From NCBI RefSeq assembly GCF_020509005.1, contig NC_063015.1, positions 6,062,501 to 6,126,500 on the forward strand: DNA of 64,000 nt, given 5' to 3'. This DNA is from Fulvia fulva (lineage: Eukaryota; Ascomycota; Dothideomycetes; Mycosphaerellales; Mycosphaerellaceae). The translations under genes and the position numbers were made by a program. Shown here in pieces: positions 55,656-64,000 of this stretch (within the stretch, counting starts at the first letter, position 1; every line of letters begins with the position of its first letter). Below the pieces are notes generated by a model, which saw nothing but the letters and a program-made list of their open reading frames with translations, was not told the origin of the DNA and ran no database searches.

Positions 55656-57670
55656 TTACTTCGAGCCCGGGATCAAACCTTTAGTAAGACCTCCAGTAAG
55701 CCCGCCGGTGAGGCCGCCGGTGAGACCACCAACTAGTCCGCCAAGACCACCGGCAGCGCCGCCACCAGTCAAACCACCCAAAAGACCACTCAGAAGACCA
55801 GTGATTGGTAGCTTGCCGAGAATGCCGCTGACGGCGCTAGTGTCGACGTCTGGAGCAACAGCCTGGATACCAGTTGCACCAAGCTGAGAAAGCAGGATGT
55901 AAGAGACAGTCGCTGGCAAGTTGGCAACCAGTGGCTGCAGGGAAGAGACGACCTGGACGAGGTCGGTTGGGTTTTCGAGGAGCTGGCCGAGTGGGATGGC
56001 ACCACCAGTCGCATTGGTGAGGACGTAAGTAGCGGTGGCGAGATCTGGAGTGTTGAGCAGCAGGACAGCGGACTGGATGGCTGGGAGATCGGTGAGCTGA
56101 GCGAGACTGCCGAACTTGCCGATGTTGAGGACGGCGAGGGTGTTCAAGATGCCGAGCGACTGCAGGATCTGGCCGAGAAATGGGGTGTTCTGGAGGATGC
56201 TGGTGAGTGGAGCGAGAGCAGCGCTCTTGATACCCTCGACGAGAGGAGCGAGACCACCAAGTGGCAGTGGGATCTTCCTGGTCTACTAAGATGTCAGCAA
56301 TGCTTTGGATCGGAATACAACTTGACTTACAACACCAAGAACAATGCTTCCCACACCACCAGCAGAAGCACCGCCAGACACACGAGAGACACCAAGACCA
56401 CCGAGACCGCCAGTAAGGCCGCCGAGACCACCGAGGAGGGAGCCAAGTGGCAGGCTTGAAGTGATAGCACCAAGACCTGAGCCTCCAGTAAGACCGCCAG
56501 TCACGCCAGCAACACCACCAAGGTTGCTAAGAAGACCAGTGAGGATAGAAAGTGGGTTGCTGCCGCCGCCGAGAATGCCCGTGAGGCTTGAAAGTCCACC
56601 GGCGACACCACCGAGCAGACCGACAATGGTATTGACAAGATTACCCAGTGGTGAGCCCGCACCGCCGAGAGCGCCGAGCAGAGCACTGATGGGGTTTGTG
56701 GGGCCAAGCGGCACGCCGTTTCCGCCAATAAGGCCAGTGACCGAGTTGACGTTTCCACTGCCAGTCAAGGCGGTCAAGGGGTTGCTTCCACCAGTAAGCC
56801 CAGCGAGAAGGTTACCAAGCCCCTCAAGCTGACGCTTCTCCTTGACGTCCTCTGGGTCGTTAGAGGTGTCCTTCTCACGGCTGGCGAAAGTGACACCAGC
56901 ATCTGCGCCGGCGCTGGCAGCCACGAGGGTGGGAAGAGACTCCAGAGCGTCGAGGATCTGCGATGGTAGAATGGATGGAGCGGCTGGGAGCTCTGCGCCG
57001 GCGGCAGAAGCAAGCTTGTCAAGGGCAGAAGCGATACTGCCGGCAATCTCTACAAGAAGACCACCCTTGAGCTCATTGACGATGTTCTGGACATCTGGAG
57101 CAGCGGTGATCTCTGGGATGCCGCCAATGACGCCAGTTGGCAGGTCATCTGGAACGTAGTCGGCTGGGAGTGTCGTCTGTACGGAGACACTGCCATCAAG
57201 GACCGATGAGACGATGTCGGTGACCTCGGCGTTGGCTGGAAGTGCACCCAGAGACTCAATGAGAGCTGTGTTGGACAGTGGCACCGTGGTTGGGACCACG
57301 ATCTCGATGTATCCTCCAGTTGGAAGAGTGTCCAGGATAGCTGGGAGGGTGATGCTTGGACCTGCATTGACAATGCCGGTAGCCTCATCGACGACGCTGC
57401 CGACAACTGGGACATCGTCAATAGCACTTGCGATAGGGTTCACAAGAACTGGGGGAGAGGCCAGAGCCTCAGCAGAGGCAGATGAGGACGCAGCAGCAGC
57501 GGCCTCGGCGTTGACAATGCCACTCACTGAGATGATGGTCAGTACAGTTTCAAGCAAAGATGTGGTCAAAAAAGCCCACAGTTGAGGTTGCCAGTGAGGT
57601 GTATACCAGCCTGTGGTGCCGCCCGGGCAAGACCAGCCAGGACGGCGAAGGGAATGATCATGTCGGCCAT
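55656..57670 (-). CDS. Secreted Gly/Leu-repeat protein (628 aa) with Kex2 site
   Basis: Three exons (57670-57607, 57526-56331, 56282-55656). Intron 1 (80 nt: GTATAC donor, ACTGAC branch, TCTCAG acceptor) and intron 2 (48 nt: GTAAGT donor; acceptor at the second of two TAGs) keep phase. The signal peptide is MADMIIPFAVLAGLARAAPQ. The N-terminal part is Ala/Val/Ile-rich with beta-like segments (VPVVGSVVDEATGIVNAGPS). A dibasic Kex2-type site, DVKEKRQLEGLG, separates it from about 200 residues of Gly/Leu/Asn repeats (LLAGLTGGSNPLTALTGSG; GGLGGLTGGLGGLG). A non-repetitive helical section follows (TSILQNTPFLGQILQSLGIL). The end is five-residue GGLTG units and a Lys/Gly tail. Likely cell-wall or extracellular; a hydrophobin-like coat role is only a guess. 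Intact. Confidence 0.85.
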
Positions 57671-59316
57671 GATGAGTGAGCGACTTTTCAATGAGTGACA
57701 AGTGGCTGATATCGTTGAATGATGGGACGTTCAGTGCACTGCTCTGAACTTGCTGTCTTGCGGAAAAGAAAGCATGTTGGGCGGTCTGCCGGGAGGTATC
57801 TATACCGTCCCAGAACACGGTGACCCAGTATTAATCGGCCGATGGCATTGGCAAGTATTGCGGCATGTATCGTGGTCATGCAAGGCGATTGAGAATGCTG
57901 TACTGCAATCCAAGCTTGTCTGACCTGGTGATGGTGCTATTTGCCCTATTCAGCACGAGCTTGGCCATGGCTGGGATGATGTGACATGCATTAGCGAAGA
58001 GAATGAAGCATACAAGCAACGTGATGGCACATACCCCCTCGTATAGTACCAGCAGTCTGTATCGGCATGCCGACTTGGCACATTCTCATCTTCCGTAGCA
58101 AGGGACTTCACTCCGCAATTCCTGCCGCACCACTTTCTCGGTGTCTCAACAACCCCGGACGGATACTGCCGGTATTTAGTGGAACACGGCGTTCTTTGAC
58201 GTGGTCGACTGATCTCAATTTAGAGTGCGGTTCGTTGTATCAGAATGTTTCTCGTGCCGTGTTCTTGGAAGCTGATGCTGGAATGTCGAAATGTTCAAGC
58301 CTGCGGATATGCGAATACACGGGCATGAGTGCGGTATCTTCATAGAGACATGGTTGGCGGAAGCATTTTGTCAGGGTTTGCTAAGCAGTATGAGCCGTCT
58401 CGTCTTGACACTCAAGGCCAGCTTTGGCGTTCTTTTGCAGTCGTCATATCGCGACCATTGTAGTGAGAGTAATGCTTGTCCATCGAGGCATACGTGGAGC
58501 CTGGCGTACAAGGTACAACACCTGTCAGACAGTATCAGTCGCAATGACAGTCGAAATCGTCCTCGATTGTGACCAGCAGATCAGACGGAAGAACTCTGCT
58601 CCAGAACCATTTCGATCTTCTGGATACATGGAGTTTCCTCCAGCTCCGAAGGATGATCTGACCCGGGCAGACCAGCGAGACTTCCACGACGCTGGCGGAC
58701 ATTACAAAGCGTACTCCGACACGGTATACAGCACGATCGTCATCAGATGCTACAGCCAGCCACCGCTATAGTCGGTACTCAACCTTTCGACGAGCGATGC
58801 CGCTCCACAAAGTGATGATGCAAGTCGTTTTAGTCAGTGTTAGCACGGGAGAGGGCAACCACTCAGCGCGGGTCCGATATACACATGTTCTGGAAGCCGG
58901 CTTTCTCGTGGATGGAGTACCGTCAAGCTGCTCTATGCGCCGCTGCATGCTTCTCATCCGAGGAGGCTGCGACAGACGGGCTGTCGTTGCCCTCGTGCTC
59001 AGTCCAGTGACGTCTGTTAATCTTACTGCCGGCCGCGCAGTAGGATAACTCATCCAACAAGAAGGGTCACATGTCTGCCCATGATCAGGCTTCATATCAG
59101 TCGACATTGCGAAGGTGTCTGTTGGAGCCATGTTTGGAGAATGGCCAATGGTATCTGCCGTGGGCTCTTCGCAATTTGTGCCATTGACCATCATCTAGAT
59201 CGTCCGGCCTCTTGACTCTCCGCAACGCCAACTGACCACCTCCTACGAGCATCTGACCCCTCTTTCAGCAATCGGCGACCTGACGCAGAGACCACATCGG
59301 ATCGCCGAGGAGATGG

Positions 59317-59742
59317 TCAAGTGATGACTGCTTCAGATCCGCGGGCACGTGTTCCCGAGACATCATGTTCGATCCGCCTCATAGCTCCCTCATCGGTGTC
59401 CTGTACCACGATCCTGATGTTGGTGGCGCCGATGCGGTAGTCCGCGATGTGTACAGTGTGGTCGTAGGTTCATGGTGTCGCGAATGGACTCATGTCTGCA
59501 TCCAGGAATCTGTCGTTTCCCACGAGAGCGGCCGGGAACACCGATGCGAAGGTATCCTCCATCGTGAAGTCTGAGCTGGGAGGTGTGGGGTTGGTGCCGC
59601 AACACATGTTACATGCGCCGGTTTGTAGATCGAGCCAGCCGGGACGACCCGAGAGATGCCAAAGAAGGTCAGAAGACCTCCTCCATCGATGCCTCTCCCT
59701 TCGTCTTTCCCGAACATCAACATTACCTTCGGCGAGCGACAT
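59317..59742 (-). pseudogene. Gene remnant with in-frame TGA
   Basis: One minus-strand frame reads SSDFTMEDTFASVFPAALVG and DADMSPFATP, then a TGA (59470-59472), then continues for 50 codons as TYDHTVHIADYRIGATNIRI to a TGA at 59317-59319. Both sides look like real protein, and no splice sites remove the stop; a CGA-to-TGA change would. The 5' part is unclear. Family not recognised. Confidence 0.38.
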
Positions 59743-61064
59743 GCTTTCGGTTCACGTCTTTGGTCTGATCCTGCTTATGTCTGATCCCACGCCGGCCTGC
59801 CGGCTCATGCTCCGCTAGGCGCATCCATCGATGCTCCCGCGATTATGAGTCTTCAGTGACAAGTCTGCAAGGAAGTCCAGACTCCCAAGCTATGTTTCGA
59901 GCTATGGCGCACGTCCAACGATCAAGTTAGGGCCCGTCTTCTCGTAGTGACTCTGCAAGACGTCCTGCCACAGCCACTAATACGGCAGCCTGGAAGCATT
60001 CGGCGTGGACTCCACCGGATTTCGGCTACCACTCCAGCCCTTTGCATCGGGCCTGAGGGCTTTGTGCTAAACCATCAGCTCCTATATCACCAGACCATAC
60101 TCTACTGGCTCAATTGCTGTGCCCGGGTCAAGCACGACAAGCAGCCTTGCGATTGAGCCTGATCCGCACCGTCCGAGGATCGAGACACCGTGGGGTCTTT
60201 CTTGAAGCATCAACATTCTCCCACCTCATTATAGCCATAGGTGTCTGCATTCTGTGGCACTCACAGCTCTTGTACTGCTGATCAGCCAGACGTTGGTGGT
60301 CTTAAGTCTCTCGGAGCCCAGAATTATGTGAGATGTGGCACAGAGCATCGTATTCAACACCAACGGCTCCTCGTGCGATATTGAGCTGATGAAACCCACG
60401 ATTCTGGTCAGCTTCGGAGTATGCACCTTCCACCGAGAAGTTTCAGGCAGTCAGTAGCTCTACGTCGAATTGCAGCAATGCAGCTCTTCGCTATGACTGA
60501 CCCTGGCTGGGGTGAATCCTGAACTCCCACGATGCATTGCACAGCCGGCGAGCTCCTGACAGCATGCTGGCCCGAACAAGCTGCATCATTCATCTGCAGA
60601 CTGCTCACGCTCGGCCAGACGCACAGTCTGTCTGTAGGCCCGGATGGTCCGCCATGGGTGTCGATGCCGACTCCCAAGATGACGGTTAAGATCACGAAAA
60701 CCCTCGACGTTGGGTCCACGCATGAACGACCACATCATCTCCGGCAATCATGGCCCTAGCTCAAAACAGCCCGATGTTCGGACGTGATTGGTCGGTGAAC
60801 TCGAGGCCTAAGTGACGATGAGAGATACTTCGGCAGACAAGATCCATCCATGAGCAGCAGCAAGAGGCAAGTGATGATGCAAAGACTGAAATCGCCGTTG
60901 GTGGTCCGGAAAGGCTTTGGATGCCTTCGCACTTGAAGTCGGTCGAAAAGGATGCTGCGGTTGGACGGAAAGTAGAGGCTAGTTCTTCAAAGACCCGAGA
61001 GCCTGCCCGAGTCTCGTACGCGGGCGACGTCAATCATTCACATGCGAGTGCGAGGTCCAAGCTT

Positions 61065-61090
61065 CGAACGCACTGACCGAACGCACTGAC
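61065..61090. repeat. 13-nt tandem repeat
   Basis: CGAACGCACTGAC twice, head to tail, about 90 nt before the BTB start codon. Confidence 0.8.
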
Positions 61091-61176
61091 GTATCGCATC
61101 TCAGCCGACTTTCTTGACGATAAGAACACACTTCACTTCGCATTGTAGCTAGGTCTCGAACACAACAGCACCAGAC

Positions 61177-62276
61177 ATGGCGAACACACCGAGTCCCGAG
61201 CACGCTCCCCCATCGCTACCGCCAATGCGATTCGAGGGTGGCGATGTCATCATCAAGATATCTAGCGACCCGCGAGAGTGGCTTCTACTCCATGCGAGTG
61301 TGCTACGAGCTGCTTCGGACTACTTCAACAGCTTTCTGCAGCCTATTTGGGGTCGCCCGCCCATCATCACTGACGAGAAGGGCGAGCACAACATCGAGGT
61401 CTACAGCCTGGCGATGGTGATCGAGGACTACACCTACTTCCTCAAAGCAAATGTGCGTTCCATCTGCCACCATCCTGGGCTCATCCCGACTTCTGACAAT
61501 GACAGGCTCAACCCTGCGATCACGGAGTCGGCTTAGATGTCAATCTCCTCGTCAACTCCGAGTACGACGACACTGATCTCTCTGCGGATCAGGTGTTCGA
61601 ACAGCCCGATGCAACAAGCCCCCTCTACTTCAGAGTCATGTTCGCTCTTATTTACGACCTTCCAATCTCGCTCCAGCAGATATTCGCTGACAGGAAACCC
61701 TCGAGATACGTCGGCGAGCAAAAGCTGATAGCCGCTGTTCGATTCTTTAGCAACGTTGTCGCGCTCGCAAAATACCACAACTGCCTTGAAATGGTTGCAC
61801 CTCGACTGAGTAAGATGCTCCTTCAAGAACCAGACATCTGGATGGCAATCTCGGACGCACCTGAAGGCTTTCTCATTCTGGCGAAGCATCTCAAATGCAA
61901 GCAGGTCTACATCGAGGCCCTACGACACGTCGCGTATAAGACAGACGTCGATGCGCTCAGGACAGACGTCGGTGCGTATGAGACGGACGCCGGTGAGCAC
62001 AAGACACACGTCGAGCTCCTAGCCCAGCATGCCGGCATCTCAGAGTCCTACGCGGCCGAGATCCACAACTATGCTCAGTCCGTCAGGCGAGACTCGATTG
62101 CAGACGTCAAACAAGTGCTTCTCCAGCTAGGCTTGACCCATCTTGACGAACAATATGCAATGGCAGATCGACGCACCAGCTTTATCAATGCGCTCAGTCA
62201 TCGTCTTTCGAAAGCCAAGAAAGACAAGCAGCGTCTGCGTGCAGAAGCACTCGCTCGTTACGTATTCGGACAGTAG
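61177..62276 (+). CDS. BTB/POZ domain protein
   Basis: Two exons (61177-61452, 61506-62276), 348 residues. The intron (53 nt, GTGCGT donor, TTCTGACAATGACAG acceptor region) joins YFLKAN to AQPCDHGVGLDVNLL in phase. The BTB domain covers about residues 18-130: FEGGDVIIKISSDPREWLLL, HASVLRAASDYFNSFLQP, then PLYFRVMFALIYDLPISL. The rest is helical (FFSNVVALAKYHNCLEMV), with a short repeat of T-D-V-x-A-x-x-T-D (about 255-275) and a basic helical end (HRLSKAKKDKQRLRAEALAR). BTB proteins commonly dimerise or link substrates to Cul3. It is not close to the two double-BTB genes, which have a different layout. Intact. Confidence 0.82.
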
Positions 62277-62322
62277 GTAGCGCAACATTCTTAGCCAGAA
62301 GGTATCATACTCGTCAGACGCC

Positions 62323-62923
62323 ATGGCCACGGCTACACCAAGGACAAGCCCCTCCCGTAAGTTCCCAATGACCCCCAGCCTGAAACATGCGCTAATACAT
62401 AGACAGTCCTTTCGCCAGCGCCTGCACGGACCTTATGGGAGCCGGCGGACTGGAGGATCCCACCGCCATCTTCGGCCACCGAGTCGTCAAGCAGCACGCT
62501 GCCATCTCCGCCGACAACCCGAAGTCTGCTGCCACTTTGGCCGGCATGATTCACGAGAAACTTGTCGCGATTGCTCGCGATGCCCGTCTTGTGATTCAGA
62601 ACCATTGCAAGCCCCGCGAAGAAGACGAGTACAAGGACCGGCAGCGCACAGGCTGGCCGGCCAAGTGCGGACTCTTCACCCATCGTGGCGAGTTCACGGC
62701 TTCTGGTCTACCTCATGACAGGGTCCCCTGGAGCGACGATGAGAGAGAAAGAGAGGCTGCAGGTGATCTCGCCGGAGTGAGTGGTAAGGACGACCGCACC
62801 ACTCCCACTATCACCACTGTTGCCGCCTTGGATGCGTGGGTGGATCTGTTGGGACTGAACGACGGATCCCGGGACGATGAAGCAAAGGAACACTCGGCTG
62901 AATGCGAGAACTGCGGACACTGA
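62323..62923 (+). CDS. Small hypothetical protein, one intron
   Basis: Two exons (62323-62356, 62403-62923), 184 residues. The 46-nt intron has a GTAAGT donor, a GCGCTAATAC branch and an ATAG acceptor, and keeps phase (TSPS|HSPFASAC). The protein is hydrophilic: GGLEDPTAIFGHRVVKQHAA, a helix with MIHEKLVAIARDARLVI, CKPREEDEYKDRQ, an acidic DDEREREAAGDLAG and an end with Cys/His residues (EHSAECENCGH). The terminal C-x-x-C-x-H could bind metal but is too short to assign. Starts 46 nt after the BTB gene's stop. No family recognised. Confidence 0.7.
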
Positions 62924-63531
62924 TGATTTCAGAGCTGCAAAACATAGGGATTGGCATTAGAGCTTTAGGCAGCACGACCTTCAAAAGTCTGGTGAGGAGT
63001 TGGTGCCATACCGATCCCGGCTCGCAGCTGTTGGAAAGATCGCATGCGAGCTTCGTTGTGAATACGAGGCAGATGGGAGAGAGTCGCAGACAGCCTCCAC
63101 AAGAATGCTTTGAGCATACCACGATACTCCATGTAACCAAACAGAGTCGGCATGAGCATTTGCATTCGTCCCGGAGTGTCCTGTGCCTCGCTCTTTTCGC
63201 TGGACATAGCTCTACATATGTCGTGCTCGTCGGTGTTGTGCTGTCAGGCTTTCGAGCACTCATGCTCCAGTGGTCCCGACAGGGAGTCGTCTACTACGGT
63301 CGTCTTTGATGGCTAGTGGTCGTGGCGCAAATTCTTGTTTTGAGGTAGAACAGTATGGGCCCTTGACGGGCGTTCAGCTTACACTTCCAACGGGTATCGG
63401 GTGGTGTTTGTGTCCCGTTGAGTGCGAGATTCCCCGTCTGACTGTGGCAACATCGCCGTACATGTGCTCTCGAGATGCAGCATGACTTGCTTCCATAGTG
63501 TGGTATCACTACCCATGCCTGTTCATCTCTT
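62924..63531. other. Intergenic, no gene recognised
   Basis: Between two convergent genes; short frames only. Confidence 0.45.
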
Positions 63532-63984
63532 TCACGCCTCGGCGGCCCTCTTTCTCTTCCTAGGTATCCTCGTCGCCGGCAACTCGATACAATTCAACAC
63601 AGCAACTAATTCCACACACGTTAGCACATCTCCCAACAAGCCTCGACCCAAAGCATTCCTCAACTTACTCGCAGATAACGCAAACGTAATCGTCGGCAAG
63701 ATCCACAGCCCATCAACAAGATACGCCACAGAGTCCGTCGTAACCATAATACTCATAAGTACGAGTCCCAGTCCGATCAAGATCATGAACAGCAACCTAG
63801 TCCAGAAGTACTGCGTATGTCGGCCTTTGTTGAGCATAGCTAGCACGGCACACATCATAACGAAGATGTCTGCCGCGATGAACAGGTGGCCGAAGACGAG
63901 GGAGAAGAGCTCGTGGGATTTGCTGATATTTTTGTAGGCGTCGTCGTACCAGTAATTCCGTGAGCGGAGGGAGACGTGGTCAGC
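63532..63984 (-). CDS. Membrane protein, 3' exon only (runs off the window)
   Basis: The open frame has no ATG at its start, and an in-frame TGA lies at 63993-63991. A splice acceptor (TTGGCAG) just before 63984 fits an exon whose 5' partner is beyond the window's right edge. The visible 150 residues contain three to four hydrophobic segments: HELFSLVFGHLFIAADIFVM-MCAVLAML, RLLFMILIGLGLVLMSIMVT, SVAYLVDGLWILPTITFAL, and a weaker VLTCVELVAVL. A basic cytosolic-type tail (PRKRKRAAEA) ends it. Probably a small multi-pass fungal membrane protein; family not recognised. Confidence 0.62.
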   Translation of the reverse strand, partial: ADHVSLRSRNYWYDDAYKNISKSHELFSLVFGHLFIAADIFVMMCAVLAMLNKGRHTQYFWTRLLFMILIGLGLVLMSIMVTTDSVAYLVDGLWILPTITFALSASKLRNALGRGLLGDVLTCVELVAVLNCIELPATRIPRKRKRAAEA

Positions 63985-64000
63985 TGCCAATCACGAAGGG

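Larger units (their letters stand above)
57671..61176. other. 3.5-kb stretch of relics
   Basis: No intact gene. Besides the minus-strand remnant at 59317-59742, coding-like but broken pieces appear on the plus strand at about 58540-58770 (reading APKDDLTRADQRDFHDAGGH) and 60030-60155. A 13-nt tandem repeat CGAACGCACTGAC lies at 61065-61090, just before the BTB gene. Confidence 0.4.

Noticed and set aside
56344..56832. Pro/Arg-rich 162-codon frame antisense to the Gly/Leu-repeat gene
   Set aside because: Complement of Gly-rich codons gives Pro-rich shadows; no independent signals.
1..64000. CRISPR arrays, phage, plasmid origins, anti-phage or toxin-antitoxin systems
   Set aside because: The window is eukaryotic; no regularly spaced repeats or bacterial gene organisation seen.
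1..64000. A coherent secondary-metabolite cluster around the adenylation remnant
   Set aside because: Only the alcohol dehydrogenase is adjacent; no P450, transporter, methyltransferase or cluster regulator is visible.

Overview
The window reads as a filamentous ascomycete chromosome. The gene models point to Dothideomycetes, although that placement is inference. Genes carry short GT-AG introns (about 46-80 nt) with CTRAC/CTGAC-like branch points close to the acceptor. There are no ribosome-binding sites or operons. The gene content is typically fungal: F-box-like and BTB proteins, a secreted GH36 alpha-galactosidase, low-complexity secreted proteins, an Hsp70-like ATPase and a Copia-derived remnant. 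I see no phage, CRISPR or bacterial features.

Layout. 1-7 kb is sparse: one F-box-like/2EXR-type gene and one small two-intron gene. An intron-containing tRNA gene (minus) lies at 7.3-7.4 kb. 7.8-12.4 kb holds an F-box gene, a small disordered protein and a second F-box-like gene split by one TGA. 14.5-21 kb holds secreted-protein genes: a decayed cysteine-repeat protein, an unknown secreted protein with one frameshift, and a lysozyme-like protein with a one-base loss in a C run. At 21.9-25.8 kb an intact zinc alcohol dehydrogenase is divergent from the remnant of an adenylation domain. 26.5-30.8 kb has a coiled-coil protein, a decayed three-unit tandem repeat and a Gly/Asn-rich protein. 31.1-33.9 kb holds two tandem, degenerate paralogs of an unknown family. 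34.6-43.5 kb has a secreted NTF2-like protein and two double-BTB paralogs in opposite orientation flanking an intact alpha-galactosidase gene. 45.8-55.2 kb has an F-box-like gene, a Copia-pol-derived relic, an unknown nuclear-type gene, a divergent Hsp70-like ATPase with a disordered tail, and a Lys/Thr-rich protein. 55.6-57.7 kb encodes a 628-residue secreted Gly/Leu-repeat protein. 57.7-61.2 kb is mostly gene remnants. 61.2-64 kb has a BTB protein, a small spliced unknown gene and the 3' exon of a membrane protein.

Overall pattern. Metabolic genes (alcohol dehydrogenase, alpha-galactosidase) and several small genes are fully intact, with perfect splice phase. In contrast, about a dozen genes of expanded or accessory families carry one to three frameshifts or in-frame stops inside otherwise convincing coding sequence. 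Either the region is a gene graveyard, with nonsense codons of a type that single C-to-T changes can produce, or the assembly has homopolymer errors. Which of the two is right decides how many of these genes are functional.
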